Part shown: positions 51,814 to 61,423 of the stretch, in pieces
How positions within the stretch are numbered: position 1 is the first letter of the stretch
How the letters are laid out: every line of letters begins with the position of its first letter
Assembly (NCBI GenBank): GCA_964530825.1
Contig: CAZHCA010000002.1
Span: 124,001 to 188,000 of the forward strand
Direction: 5' to 3'
Source: CAZHCA01 sp964530825
GTDB lineage: Bacteria; Bacteroidota; Bacteroidia; Chitinophagales; Saprospiraceae
DNA: 64,000 nt
The notes under the pieces: generated by a model
What the model saw: only the letters and a program-made list of their open reading frames with translations
What the model was told of the DNA's origin: nothing
Database searches by the model: none
Translations under genes and position numbers: made by a program

Positions 51814-52947
51814 CTACAGTCTTTCCTCCAGGCGGGAAATCATTTCTTGCTTCCAGCTCCTAAAATTACGGGCAGCGATTTGCTTTCGGGCTTCACCGAC
51901 CAGCCACAGGTAAAAGCCCAGGTTGTGTAAAGAGGCAATCTGGGCCCCCAGAATTTCCTTGCTATGGATCAAATGGCGCAGGTAAGCTTTATTATAAAAA
52001 CGGCTGGAGGGGGTCGGGCTTTCGGGGTCAATGGGTGAAAAATCGTTCTTCCACTTCAGGTTTTTGATATTTATGATGCCCCGGCTGGTATACAGCAAAC
52101 CGTGTCGGGCGTTACGCGTCGGCAGCACGCAGTCGAACATATCTACTCCCAGTGCAATACACTCCAGCAGATTTACCGGTGTGCCCACCCCCATGAGGTA
52201 TCGGGGTTTGTCCCAGGGTAAATGCTCACAAACGAGGTTGGTCATCTCGTAGAGCTGAGGAGCAGGCTCGCCTACCGACAATCCACCGATGGCGTTGCCG
52301 GGGCGATCGAAACCGGCAATCTTCTTGGCCGAAGCTTTGCGCAGGTCCGGATAAACGGACCCCTGTACAATCGGGAATAGGGTTTGTTCGTAGCCGTAGT
52401 GGCCCCGGGTCTGATCAAAATGCTTGCAGCAGCGATCCAGCCACCGGTGCGTAAGCTCCATCGACTGATTTGCATATTCGTAGGTGCTAGGGTAAGGCGG
52501 GCATTCATCAAAAGCCATTATGATGTCGGCACCAATGGTACGCTGAACATCGATAGCATCTTCGGGGCGGAAAAAATGCTTCGACCCATCAATATGGGAG
52601 GTAAAGGTCACCCCTTCTTCGCTGATCTTGCGCGACTGACTGAGCGAATATACCTGATAACCGCCACTGTCGGTCAGGATGGGGCCATTCCAGCTGTTAA
52701 AACGGTGGAGTCCGCCAGCAGCGGCAATAACCTCCATGCCGGGCCGAAGATAAAGGTGGTAGGTATTGCCCAGAATGATCTGGGCGCCGATCACTTTTTT
52801 CAATTCGGTCTGATGGACCCCTTTTACGGTGCCTGCCGTACCTACCGGCATGAAAATGGGCGTCCGGATGGAGCCGTGGGCTGTCTCGATGACTCCGGCG
52901 CGCGCATTAGATTCTGGATCGGTATGTTCGAGGGAAAAACTAAACAT
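51814..52947 (-). CDS. tgt: Queuine tRNA-ribosyltransferase
   Basis: Exchanges guanine-34 for the queuosine precursor in tRNAs for Asp, Asn, His and Tyr. Seen: TPIFMPVGTAGTVKG, DSGGYQVYSLS, MAFDECPPYPS with the catalytic aspartate region, GGLSVGEP, MGVGTPVNLLECIALGVDMFDCVLPTR (nucleophilic Asp and the recognition loop). Length 377 is normal. Zinc ligands near the C terminus look incomplete in form (LRHLIHSKEILGAQIASLHN has the last His) but the upstream CxCxxC is absent, as in some Bacteroidota proteins; I have not verified this. Confidence 0.94.
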   Translation of the reverse strand: MFSFSLEHTDPESNARAGVIETAHGSIRTPIFMPVGTAGTVKGVHQTELKKVIGAQIILGNTYHLYLRPGMEVIAAAGGLHRFNSWNGPILTDSGGYQVYSLSQSRKISEEGVTFTSHIDGSKHFFRPEDAIDVQRTIGADIIMAFDECPPYPSTYEYANQSMELTHRWLDRCCKHFDQTRGHYGYEQTLFPIVQGSVYPDLRKASAKKIAGFDRPGNAIGGLSVGEPAPQLYEMTNLVCEHLPWDKPRYLMGVGTPVNLLECIALGVDMFDCVLPTRNARHGLLYTSRGIINIKNLKWKNDFSPIDPESPTPSSRFYNKAYLRHLIHSKEILGAQIASLHNLGFYLWLVGEARKQIAARNFRSWKQEMISRLEERL

Positions 52948-52972
52948 GGGGCATAAATGGGTATCAGCTTCT

Positions 52973-54382
52973 TTAAATGCGGTAGCGGTGACTATCGAGA
53001 TTTAACAGCACAGCAAACATAATGGTAAAACCCAGAAGCGCCGAACCGCCCTTGCTGAGGAAAGGAAGGGGGATACCAATAATGGGCATGATGCCCATAG
53101 TCATTCCAATATTGATGAAAAAATGAATGAAAATAATACCAGCTACGCTGTATATATAGATGCGAGCGAAACTGTTTCGTTGACGTTCAGCCAGCTTGAT
53201 CAAGCGGAGCAACAGCAATAAAAACAAAACTATGATGCCCAAAGAACCAATGAAGCCCTGCTGCTCACCGACAGTACAAAAAATAAAGTCGGTTGACTGC
53301 TCGGGTACGTAGTTGAGGCGGGTCATGGTCCCTTGTAAAAAGCCCTTACCCCATAATCCGCCCGAGCCGATGGCAAGCTTAGACTGGAGTAAATTATAAA
53401 GGGAGCCCTGAGGGTCACTATCGGCAGGTCGGAGCCATACATTGATCCGATCTTGTTGGTGGGGCTGGAGAACATTTTCGAAAACGTGATTCGAGGCAAA
53501 AGCCAATCCCGTACCCAGGATTATGGCGGCCGATATGACTCCCACGATCTTGGTTTGTCCTCTGCGGGATAGCGCCATTAAGGCTAAAATGGCAAAAACG
53601 GTCCCCGTACCGATGAGAACCTCCCTTAGATAATCCTCAGAGACCAGGTAGATAGAAATACTAACCCACACCAGTGCAAAGAATAAATACCAGTTACTCT
53701 TGAAATGCCGCCCGACCAGTAATAATCCTCCCAGACATAACAATCCTAGTAAAATAAAACCGGGCTTGAAAAGAATACCCAGAATGAGTAACAGGACCAG
53801 GTAGATGCCTACCAGGAAATAATAAGTCGGCATACCCTCTCGGTACAGCACCAGTAAAAAGGCTGAAAATACGATAGCTGAACCTGCGTCAGGCTGAAGC
53901 AAAATCAGGGCCATGGGTAGTATAAAGATGCCTACGCTGTAGGCTTGGTGTTTGAGCGTTCTGATATTAAGGTGATAGGCGCCGAGGAAACTTGCCATTG
54001 CCAGCGCAGTGCCGAATTTAGCAAACTCAGCCGGCTGAATGGTCAAGCCGCCCAGTGAAAACCAGGATTGCTGACCCTTGATTTCTACGCCAAATATCAG
54101 TACCCCCACAAGCAGTAATATGGTGAAGCAGTAAACTGCGTAAGCAAAAGTTTGCCAAAACTTCCAATCGACAACAGTGAGTAGGAAAAACGCTATGAAA
54201 GAGATACCGATCCAAATCGTCTGCTTACCGACGGCCGTTTCGAGGAAGGGCATCGAATCGAGATCGGCATGGCTTACGGCATATAGCATCGCCCACCCAA
54301 GCAGCACCAGCGCCAGGAAAAGGGAAAGAGCTAAATAATCCATATTGCGAAAATCCGCACCGCGCCTATTTCGGATGGCCAT
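52973..54382 (-). CDS. rodA: Rod shape-determining protein RodA (SEDS glycan polymerase)
   Basis: A 469-residue SEDS-family membrane protein with about 10 segments that polymerises peptidoglycan along the cell side wall. Signs: QPAEFAKFGTALAMASFLG, LILLQPDAGSAIVFSAFLLVLYR, GKGFLQGTMTRLNYVPEQSTDFIFCTVGEQQGF, and GIPLPFLSKGGSALLG. The middle segments are longer than in E. coli RodA. tgt starts 25 bases downstream; a SPOR protein precedes it by 31. Confidence 0.94.
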   Translation of the reverse strand: MAIRNRRGADFRNMDYLALSLFLALVLLGWAMLYAVSHADLDSMPFLETAVGKQTIWIGISFIAFFLLTVVDWKFWQTFAYAVYCFTILLLVGVLIFGVEIKGQQSWFSLGGLTIQPAEFAKFGTALAMASFLGAYHLNIRTLKHQAYSVGIFILPMALILLQPDAGSAIVFSAFLLVLYREGMPTYYFLVGIYLVLLLILGILFKPGFILLGLLCLGGLLLVGRHFKSNWYLFFALVWVSISIYLVSEDYLREVLIGTGTVFAILALMALSRRGQTKIVGVISAAIILGTGLAFASNHVFENVLQPHQQDRINVWLRPADSDPQGSLYNLLQSKLAIGSGGLWGKGFLQGTMTRLNYVPEQSTDFIFCTVGEQQGFIGSLGIIVLFLLLLLRLIKLAERQRNSFARIYIYSVAGIIFIHFFINIGMTMGIMPIIGIPLPFLSKGGSALLGFTIMFAVLLNLDSHRYRI

Positions 54383-54413
54383 AATGTAATTTAAGGTTGG
54401 CAGGTCGGTAGAC

Positions 54414-54815
54414 CTAATAGTTGTCTAGCAATTCTTCGGGACTGATCCGGTTGTCGACCGCCGGGTAAGCGGCTGGGTAGTAACGCTTCAGTAAGTATTG
54501 TAATCGAATAGCCTCAAGCTTGGTTGCGTAGGCGCCGGCCCGCAATTTGTAGTAGGGGCGGTTGTGTATCCAGTTGGTAGGAATGTTAGGGTAGCGATAC
54601 CGAAAGGTCTGCAAGGCCGATTCCATCCGTTGGCGATCGGTGGTCGCTAGGATTTCTACCCGCCAGCCTTCGATGAAGCGCTTTGCCTCCTGGGCTTCCA
54701 AGTAGCGACTTTTCATGCGCTGCACGTCGGGCGATTCTACTATTTCCACATTGCCTTGACCAAAGACGTTGCCGGCGCAAAACCCAAAAAGGACGACAAA
54801 TAGCAGTCTGAACAT
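54414..54815 (-). CDS. Secreted SPOR-like protein
   Basis: A 133-residue protein with a signal peptide (about 1-19, ending VFGQ) and a C-terminal SPOR-like domain (about 45-120: WRVEILATTDRQRMESALQTF, YYKLRAGAYATKLEAIRLQYLL). SPOR domains bind denuded peptidoglycan. It sits between deoC and rodA, in keeping with a wall role. The ATG at 54815 places the signal peptide; the frame is open up to 54917 but that overlaps deoC. Confidence 0.8.
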   Translation of the reverse strand: MFRLLFVVLFGFCAGNVFGQGNVEIVESPDVQRMKSRYLEAQEAKRFIEGWRVEILATTDRQRMESALQTFRYRYPNIPTNWIHNRPYYKLRAGAYATKLEAIRLQYLLKRYYPAAYPAVDNRISPEELLDNY

Positions 54816-54861
54816 GGGTGCTTTTTTCACAAATATAGCCAAGATTGTGGATCGAATCTCT

Positions 54862-55512
54862 TTAGACGCCCAACATTTCCAGTGCTGCAGAGGTGCCGAT
54901 GCGTGCCGCCCCGGCATCGATTAGCCGCTGGGCATCGGCTATCGTCCGGATACCGCCAGCTGCTTTTATGCGGATTTTGGGCGAAAGGCTTTTGCGAAGG
55001 ATAGCCACCTGATCGACGGTAGTCGGAAAGCCATGAAAACCAGTACTCGTTTTAACGTAATCGGGTTGGGTGGTTTCAATAATATCGAGTACGTTGTGTA
55101 GCTCTTCTTCGCTCAGCAGACCGAACTCAACGATGATTTTGATGTGTTTACCTTTTAGGTGGGTAGCCGTTATCATGCTGTCGATATCGCTACGAACGTA
55201 GTTCCAGTGTTGACTCTTCAGGGCGCTGAAATTAATGACGGCATCGATTTCGTCGGCGCCATCATCGATAGCCCGTTTAATTTCTTCTACTTTAGCCGGG
55301 GTAGCGGCGTAGCCCATCGGAAAGCCCGCTACTGTAGCGATTTTCACCTTGTCTTTTTCCTGCAATAGCAGGGCGGCATCCTTAATAAAGTAAGGAGGCA
55401 GGCATACGGCCGCAAAAGCGTTTGCTTTTGCTTCCTTACAGAGCCGCCTTACGGTTTCGACATTGCAATCCGCCTTCAGGTTCGTATGGTCAATAAAACC
55501 TGCAATTTCCAT
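54862..55512 (-). CDS. deoC: Deoxyribose-phosphate aldolase
   Basis: Cleaves 2-deoxyribose-5-phosphate to acetaldehyde and glyceraldehyde-3-phosphate in nucleoside salvage. The Schiff-base lysine is in YVKTSTGFHGFPTT, and the second lysine in IRIKAAGGIRT. Other marks: IDHTNLKADCNVETVRRL, TVAGFPMGYA, DEIDAVINFSAL. 216 residues, normal. First gene of the run to lptF; secA ends 252 bases upstream. Confidence 0.95.
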   Translation of the reverse strand: MEIAGFIDHTNLKADCNVETVRRLCKEAKANAFAAVCLPPYFIKDAALLLQEKDKVKIATVAGFPMGYAATPAKVEEIKRAIDDGADEIDAVINFSALKSQHWNYVRSDIDSMITATHLKGKHIKIIVEFGLLSEEELHNVLDIIETTQPDYVKTSTGFHGFPTTVDQVAILRKSLSPKIRIKAAGGIRTIADAQRLIDAGAARIGTSAALEMLGV

Positions 55513-55764
55513 GTAACAAATGTTCGTTTATGTGCTCGCCGCTCGGGGGTGCTTATGGGCGCGATGCTGTTTTCAAGACCGAAATATAGAACAAAATTTT
55601 ATTTGCAGGGGAAAGAAGTTCAGTATTTTCCCGGCGCCGGTCGCTACCGCTCCCCCGCGCTGGCTTTTCAGGTTGGAAGATCGTTTTCCTGAAGAGGCCG
55701 GGAGGAGACCTCCACCTTAAGCCAGAGCAGCCCCTGACGAAGGCTTATTATCCAGCGAGCTAGC

Positions 55765-58700
55765 CTACTTTCTTCCGTGGCAGTGCTTGTATTTTTTCCC
55801 GCTACCGCAGGGGCAGGGATCATTGCGGCCCACCTTTTCTTCGCTGCGGCGAATGGTCTGTACTTTCTCGCGGGCAGCCCGGCCGGCCGATTCGGCGGCC
55901 CGGCGGGCCGGATTGTCGTTCGGGTTGCGATTGGTACGGACCTTACTCAGGTCGGTGCGTTCTTCCCGAGCTTGCTCGATGGTGCGCCCGTCTTGCAAAA
56001 TCAAGGTGCCCTTGGCCAGGTAACTAGTTACTTCCTCATTGACGCGGCCGAAGAACTGCTCAAAGAGGTTATAGGCTTCCATTTTGTAGATTACCAGGGG
56101 ATCCTTCTGCTCGAATGATGCAGCCTGCGAAGATTCTTTCAATTCATCCATTGAGCGCAGGTGCTCTTTCCACTGCTCGTCGAGGATAGCCAGCGTTACT
56201 GTCTTTTCGATATCGGTAGCGATGGATTTTCCGTCCGTTCTGACGGCATCTTCCAGTTCGGCGGTTACCGCCAGTGGTTTGCTGCGCCCGTCAGAAAATG
56301 GGAGCAGGATACGCTTGTAACGATTACCCTGATTTTCGTGGATATCCTTGATCTGCGGCATGACCACATCGGCAATGGTCTGCATTTTGCGATCGTAATG
56401 TTCGCGGAACTGCTGCTCGAGCAGTTCAATCACTTCCGCTTCACTGGCCTCCTGGAAGGTAGCCTTTTCTACTCTGGGGTCCAGCCCTAACGTACTGAGT
56501 ACATCGCGGCGGAAGGAATCGTAATCGCCGTCCATCTTGTGGGCGCGTACCAAGTCAGTGATCAGTCCCTGGAACATGGTATTCAGGTCGACCGAGAGGC
56601 GTTCGCCCGTCAGGGCGTTATCGCGTTTTTTGTAGATGGCTTCCCGCTGGATATTCATCACATCATCGTACTCTAGTAGGCGCTTCCGGATGCCGAAGTT
56701 GTTTTCCTCTACTTTTTTCTGGGCGCGCTCGATCGCTTTGGTTACCATTGAGTGCTGTATGACTTCGCCCTCGGTGTGCCCCATGCGGTCCATCACCTTG
56801 GCGATGCGTTCCGACTGGAAAAGGCGCATCAGGTTATCCTCCAGCGAAACGTAAAACTGGGAGCTACCGGGATCCCCTTGCCGGCCGGCGCGTCCGCGTA
56901 ACTGGCGGTCGACCCGGCGCGAATCGTGGCGCTCTGTGCCAATGATCGCCAGACCGCCTGCTTTTTTAACCTCATAGGAAATCTTAATGTCGGTACCGCG
57001 CCCTGCCATGTTGGTGGCAATGGTCACCTTTCCAGGTCGGCCAGCCTCGGCTACGATCTCGGCCTCGCGCTGGTGCTGTTTGGCGTTGAGAACATTGTGC
57101 GGCATACCGCGGAGCTTGAGCATGCGGCTCAATTTTTCCGAAACGTCTACTGTAGTGGTACCCACCAGGATCGGCCGCCCCGCTTCGCTCAGGTTCACAA
57201 TTTCATCAATGACGGCATTGTACTTCTCTTTGGCGGTTTTGAAAACCAAATCCTCGCGATCGTCACGAATGATGGGTTTATTGGTGGGTATGACCACCAC
57301 ATCGAGCTTGTAGATTTCCCAGAATTCACCGGCTTCCGTCTCGGCCGTACCGGTCATACCGGATAGCTTGTGGTACATGCGGAAATAGTTCTGCAGGGTA
57401 ACTGTAGCGTAGGTCTGGGTGATGTCGCCGATTTTAACGTTTTCCTTTGCTTCCAGGGCCTGGTGCAGTCCGTCGGAGTAGCGGCGGCCTTCCATCATTC
57501 GGCCCGTCTGCTCGTCGACGATCTTTACCTGGCCGTCCTGCACCACGTAGTCTTCGTCGCGTTCGAATAGGGTGTAGGCCTTCAGCAACTGGCTCACCGA
57601 GTGCAGGCGGCGCGATTTTACGGAATAGTCTTGCGCCAGCTTGGATTTGGCTTCCCTTTTTTCCTCCTCACCCAGGCCAGGGTCATTATCGATTTCTACC
57701 ATGCTGGAAGCCAGGTCAGGCAGGATAAAGAAATTATCGTCGGAGCTACCTTTGGAGAGAAATTCCGCCCCTAAATCGGTAAGCTCGACCTGGCGGGTCT
57801 TCTCTTCAATGGTAAAAAGCAGAGGCTCATCGACGAGGTGCATATGCTTGGACTGCTCTTGCATGTAGTAATTCTCGGCTTTTTGCAGGGCTACTTTCAC
57901 CCCTTCCTGGCTCAGGAATTTGATGAGGGGGCGATTTTTGGGTAACGCACGGTGGGCGCGCAGGAGCGCCATACCGGCCTGGCCTTCCTGGTAGCCGGTC
58001 TCGCCCTCGGCAAAAAGCTTTTTGGCTTCGGATAAATACTTGGTGGCTAACTTGCGCTGGGCCTCGACTAAGCGTTGTACGCTGGGACGCAACTCGATGT
58101 ACTCCTGATCCTCTTCCCCTTGCGGTACCGGACCCGAGATGATCAATGGGGTACGCGCCTCGTCGATCAATACCGAGTCGACCTCGTCAATCATGGCGAA
58201 GTGATGCTTACCTTGCACTTTTTCTTCGGCGGTACGTACCATATTGTCGCGCAGGTAGTCGAAGCCGAATTCGTTGTTAGTTCCGTAGGTGACATCGCAC
58301 CTGTAGGCGCGGATGCGTTCTGGTGAGTGAGGCTTGTATTTGTCGATACAATCGACCGTAAGGAAGAGGAATTCAAAGATCGGTCCCACCCATTCGGCAT
58401 CCCGCTGGGCTAAGTAATTGTTGACCGTCACCACGTGTACCCCCAGCCCTGAGAGGCCGTTTAGGTAAGCGGGCAGGGTAGCCACTAAGGTTTTACCCTC
58501 ACCAGTTGCCATCTCGGCAATTTTGCCGTCGTGGAGCACCATACCCCCGATCAACTGAACATCGTAGTGCACCATGTTCCAGGTGATGTCGCCGCCGGCT
58601 GCTTGCCATTGGTTTTTCCAGATAGCCCGGTCGCCGTCGATCGTCACGTACGATTTGCCTTTCATGGCTGCCATCTCGCGGTCGTGCTCAGTAGCTGTGA

Positions 58701-59085
58701 CCGGCAGAGTAGAATTTTCTTTGAAGCGGCGCGCCGTTTCTTTTACTACAGCAAAGGCTTCGGGCAGGATGTCCTGAAGGATAACTTCTAGCTGCTTATC
58801 GCGTTCTTTTTTTAGCTCGTCGATTTCATTGAACAGCGCCTCTTTCGCATTGAAATCCTCGACCGCTATCGATTCATTCTCCGCCTCGCGGATGTCGGTA
58901 TCGATACCTTCCAGATGATCGGCGATGCGTTGGCGAAATTCGGCGGTCTTCTGGCGTAGCTCGTCGTTGGATAGACTTTGGTAAGCTTCGAAATATTTGT
59001 TGGTCGCCTCTACCAGCGGCTTGTACTTCTTGACGTCGCGCTCGTACTTGGTGCCGAAAAGGCCTTTTAGAATTTTATTGACCAT
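55765..59085 (-). CDS. secA: Preprotein translocase ATPase SecA
   Basis: Motor of the Sec pathway, moving unfolded preproteins through SecYEG. Walker A is MATGEGKTLVATLPA, the DEAD-box is DEVDSVLIDEAR, with later MAGRGTDIKI and GRAGRQGDPGSSQFY. The C terminus holds the SecB/zinc motif CPCGSGKKYKHCHGRK. At 1106 residues it is longer than E. coli SecA (901) because of insertions between the first nucleotide-binding domain and the preprotein-binding region, as is usual in Bacteroidota. It is alone in its transcript. Confidence 0.97.
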   Translation of the reverse strand: MVNKILKGLFGTKYERDVKKYKPLVEATNKYFEAYQSLSNDELRQKTAEFRQRIADHLEGIDTDIREAENESIAVEDFNAKEALFNEIDELKKERDKQLEVILQDILPEAFAVVKETARRFKENSTLPVTATEHDREMAAMKGKSYVTIDGDRAIWKNQWQAAGGDITWNMVHYDVQLIGGMVLHDGKIAEMATGEGKTLVATLPAYLNGLSGLGVHVVTVNNYLAQRDAEWVGPIFEFLFLTVDCIDKYKPHSPERIRAYRCDVTYGTNNEFGFDYLRDNMVRTAEEKVQGKHHFAMIDEVDSVLIDEARTPLIISGPVPQGEEDQEYIELRPSVQRLVEAQRKLATKYLSEAKKLFAEGETGYQEGQAGMALLRAHRALPKNRPLIKFLSQEGVKVALQKAENYYMQEQSKHMHLVDEPLLFTIEEKTRQVELTDLGAEFLSKGSSDDNFFILPDLASSMVEIDNDPGLGEEEKREAKSKLAQDYSVKSRRLHSVSQLLKAYTLFERDEDYVVQDGQVKIVDEQTGRMMEGRRYSDGLHQALEAKENVKIGDITQTYATVTLQNYFRMYHKLSGMTGTAETEAGEFWEIYKLDVVVIPTNKPIIRDDREDLVFKTAKEKYNAVIDEIVNLSEAGRPILVGTTTVDVSEKLSRMLKLRGMPHNVLNAKQHQREAEIVAEAGRPGKVTIATNMAGRGTDIKISYEVKKAGGLAIIGTERHDSRRVDRQLRGRAGRQGDPGSSQFYVSLEDNLMRLFQSERIAKVMDRMGHTEGEVIQHSMVTKAIERAQKKVEENNFGIRKRLLEYDDVMNIQREAIYKKRDNALTGERLSVDLNTMFQGLITDLVRAHKMDGDYDSFRRDVLSTLGLDPRVEKATFQEASEAEVIELLEQQFREHYDRKMQTIADVVMPQIKDIHENQGNRYKRILLPFSDGRSKPLAVTAELEDAVRTDGKSIATDIEKTVTLAILDEQWKEHLRSMDELKESSQAASFEQKDPLVIYKMEAYNLFEQFFGRVNEEVTSYLAKGTLILQDGRTIEQAREERTDLSKVRTNRNPNDNPARRAAESAGRAAREKVQTIRRSEEKVGRNDPCPCGSGKKYKHCHGRK

Positions 59086-59190
59086 AAGAATGGAAATTGC
59101 TCAATAGTTGAAAAAATGCCGGCATAAGCAGTACGAAAAATCAGAGGTTGGATTATGCGAAGACCCAAATTTTCTCCTCCGGTGGGTGCT

Positions 59191-59222
59191 TTTGGCGGCG
59201 AATGTAAAGATAAATATATTCG
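59191..59222 (+). promoter_or_regulatory. Promoter of the 59.3 kb lipoprotein gene
   Basis: TTTG (59191-59194), 20 bases, TATATTCG (59215-59222), a one-base variant of TAnnTTTG. The start would be near 59229. Confidence 0.6.
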
Positions 59223-59285
59223 CGCTTGGTATAAAAGAGATCTAGAATCATACCAGGGAACGCTGGGCTTATAAAAAATGTCAAA

Positions 59286-60074
59286 TTGTCACACAACTTA
59301 TCAACAATAATAGGAACCCTGCGGTTGATCTGCGCCGTCGGGCTTTTAGGGCTACTGATTTTGACGTCGACCGGATGCCAAAACGACGGTTACCGCGACA
59401 TCCGTAACTATTATTTTCCGCTGAAAAAGATAACCGAGGGTTTGGTCTATGAGTTCCGTCCCGCCACGGCCGATTCGCTGGGGCCGGTCTATTGGTATTT
59501 CCGCTCTTTCATCGAGCCCGATGGCGATGTGTATATGACTACGGTTTATTACGAAGACCAGCTCCTGCCGCTCCAATTTACCCGCGAGACCATGGTCGAT
59601 AATGGCATGCTGCTGGAAGAAATGTACCAGTACGAACTCGATAGCCTGGGCGACCAGGAAAAAGCGACGGTCGAGATTGAGGCGGGCGCTACCTTCCCTT
59701 TCCAGGTGCGCGATTCGGGCGGCATTTTCCTGTACAATATCCGGTGGGCGTCGAAAGTCGATTCCGGTGCCACCTATCAGGTAGTCAAGAATCGCTATTA
59801 CGCCGGGGATACCACATATGTCTACCAAGACAAAAAGTACAAGGCAGTAAAGTTTCGAGTTAAAGAGCTGATCGCCTACGACAAAGACGGCGTCTTCGAG
59901 CAGGAGTACATGGGCTCGGAGATCTACGCCAATGGAATCGGGCTGGTGGCTTACCGCAAAAAGATCAGCGAGCAATTCGTGCTCGACTACCAGCTTTATG
60001 ACCGCTACCCGATGGAACAATTGGAGGAAAAATTCCGTTTGCTTTATGAGGGTGATATAGACACCAAAGAGTAG
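59286..60074 (+). CDS. Putative lipoprotein, unknown function
   Basis: Up to 262 residues. A hydrophobic stretch and lipobox (LTSTGC) lie near residue 31, then QNDGYRDIRNYYFPLKKITEGLVYEF and a beta-rich body. There is no ATG at the front: TTG at 59286 is the longest start, and a TTG at 59325 just before the hydrophobic segment, after an AGGA, is an alternative. No family recognised. It has its own promoter and ends 44 bases before tRNA-Cys. Confidence 0.7.
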   Translation: MSHNLSTIIGTLRLICAVGLLGLLILTSTGCQNDGYRDIRNYYFPLKKITEGLVYEFRPATADSLGPVYWYFRSFIEPDGDVYMTTVYYEDQLLPLQFTRETMVDNGMLLEEMYQYELDSLGDQEKATVEIEAGATFPFQVRDSGGIFLYNIRWASKVDSGATYQVVKNRYYAGDTTYVYQDKKYKAVKFRVKELIAYDKDGVFEQEYMGSEIYANGIGLVAYRKKISEQFVLDYQLYDRYPMEQLEEKFRLLYEGDIDTKE

Positions 60075-60094
60075 CGCGGTAGCGGGAAATGTTC

Positions 60095-60102
60095 TATATT
60101 TG
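60095..60102 (+). promoter_or_regulatory. -7 box of tRNA-Cys
   Basis: TATATTTG, a full match to TAnnTTTG, 17 bases before the mature tRNA. No TTTG is at -33; the upstream DNA is GC-rich. Confidence 0.6.
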
Positions 60103-60118
60103 CGTCCACGCAAGAAAC

Positions 60119-60192
60119 GGTTGGGTGGCCGAGTGGCTAGGCAGAGGTCTGCAAAACCTCGTACGGCGGTTCGAATCCGCTCCCAACCTCCA
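60119..60192 (+). tRNA. tRNA-Cys (GCA)
   Basis: The acceptor stem GGTTGGG (60119-60125) pairs with CCCAACC (60182-60188), with T as discriminator and an encoded CCA (60190-60192). The anticodon loop CTGCAAA gives anticodon GCA within a GAGGT/ACCTC stem, and the T-loop is GGTTCGAATCC. It reads the Cys codons UGC and UGU. Confidence 0.95.
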
Positions 60193-60202
60193 AGTCAGAT
60201 CG

Positions 60203-60234
60203 AAGCCTCTTAGCAATCTAGATGGGGCTTTTTT
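60203..60234 (+). terminator. Terminator after tRNA-Cys
   Basis: Stem AAGCCTC / GGGGCTT (one wobble) with a 14-base loop, followed by a T run to about 60234, 11 bases after the CCA. Confidence 0.75.
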
Positions 60235-60443
60235 AGTTCATACCGTCCAAAAGCCATCCTTTTTCGTGAGTTGTGGGCCGGAAAAGAGGCGTCGACAGAC
60301 GAAGGCTTTGTTGAGAAACCCATCTTCCGTAAAGGCAACGCCTGGTTCGCTCCCCGCCTTCATGATTGCGGAAAGGGCTGCAAAAAAAGAAATAGCACCT
60401 TTCTATTTTGGAATCACGATGGTTAAGGTAGGGTTGTTCTTCA

Positions 60444-61262
60444 CTACTCCTCTATGAAAGTGTAATAGGTCACATTGAGGTTCTTGACTTGTGAAAAAGG
60501 GATGACAAAAAAATCGCCGGGCATATTATAATACCGGGAATCGAACCTTTTTTCCCAAATCGCCGGCTGCTGTTCTTGATGGTGATTAGGCGTTTTGTCA
60601 TCAGTAGAGTTTTCCGTATTATTTGCTTTGTCTTCTTCTGCTTTGTTGAGGTCCATGCTAAATTTTCTACGATAAACGGAACTTAAAACCAGCTCTTTCA
60701 CGCCTTGCTTGCTGTCGAGGGTAAATTTTTCCAGTACGCCGCAATAGAGAAATTCGCCTTCCTCCATAGATATCACTGCATCGAGCTGTATAAATTCGAT
60801 AACGCTTCGCTGTGATTTCGGCAGAAAACGACCGCTAAAAAGCAGTTCCCATTCGTTAGAAACTTTTAGAAATCGAAATTGCTGGTCAAGATCGTTTTGT
60901 TCAACTACTTTTTGCAGCACCCGTCCTAAAATAGCGGCCAATGCGTTTACCAGCAGCGTGTAAAAAATGAACCGTGCAAAGGAGTCCTGTAGAATTTGAA
61001 AGTTTATTAAATTCTTGTCGGTTACGCCCAGTATGGCGTAATATAGCTGGTCGAATTTAATAGCGTATCTTAAAACTAATTCTACAAAAAGAACGCCGAT
61101 GATATGAAAAACCCCGACCGGAATTAAAATAAAGAGTGCCTCACTAAGAACTGTGGTATCTACAGCACTCTTTAAAGCGTCACTTTTTAGAAAAGACGAA
61201 CGAAAAATAAAACCGGGGGAAATTAACAAAGCGATGATCACCGCTCCCAAGGCAAGATTCAT
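60444..61262 (-). CDS. Membrane protein of unknown function, AT-rich unit
   Basis: A 272-residue protein with about three membrane segments (about 3-18, 40-65, 95-115; SPGFIFRSSFLKSD early) and a soluble C-terminal part, including NEWELLFSGRFLPKSQRSVIEFI, YCGVLEKFTLDSKQGVKELVL and a charged linker rich in N, D, E and H. The layout loosely recalls DUF6338-type proteins, but I cannot confirm it. The DNA is visibly richer in A and T than its neighbours. Its ATG overlaps the stop of the small gene upstream (TAATG), so the two are coupled. Confidence 0.72.
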   Translation of the reverse strand: MNLALGAVIIALLISPGFIFRSSFLKSDALKSAVDTTVLSEALFILIPVGVFHIIGVLFVELVLRYAIKFDQLYYAILGVTDKNLINFQILQDSFARFIFYTLLVNALAAILGRVLQKVVEQNDLDQQFRFLKVSNEWELLFSGRFLPKSQRSVIEFIQLDAVISMEEGEFLYCGVLEKFTLDSKQGVKELVLSSVYRRKFSMDLNKAEEDKANNTENSTDDKTPNHHQEQQPAIWEKRFDSRYYNMPGDFFVIPFSQVKNLNVTYYTFIEE

Positions 61263-61423
61263 TAAGCAGGCATATCTTTTTTAGCTGGAGTAGTAGATAC
61301 TTTTACTACTCTAAATTTCTTTTTGTTTATCTCAATCGGCTCCTTGCCATTATTTCGCTCACCACCAATAATCAACTTCATGAGCTTTTTCAACAAGGAA
61401 GCGTCTTGTTGAATCTCTTTCAT
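61262..61423 (-). CDS. Small basic protein coupled to the membrane protein
   Basis: A 53-residue basic protein (KEIQQDASLLKKLMKLIIGG, then NKKKFRVVKVSTTPAKK). An AAAGGAG lies 5 bases before the ATG at 61423, an unusually good ribosome site for this phylum, and decides that start over the ATG at 61447. Its stop overlaps the start of the next gene. No family recognised; it may be a regulator or partner of the membrane protein. Confidence 0.6.
   Translation of the reverse strand: MKEIQQDASLLKKLMKLIIGGERNNGKEPIEINKKKFRVVKVSTTPAKKDMPA

Noticed and set aside
52031..52956. Long plus-strand frames inside tgt
   Set aside because: They are shadows of the minus-strand gene; the tgt motifs occupy the minus strand throughout.
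60193..60443. Phage or plasmid attachment site downstream of tRNA-Cys
   Set aside because: I saw no copy of the tRNA 3' end and no integrase in the next 4 kb.
60089..60457. 122-codon plus-strand frame across tRNA-Cys
   Set aside because: Runs straight through the tRNA and its terminator; it cannot be a protein gene.
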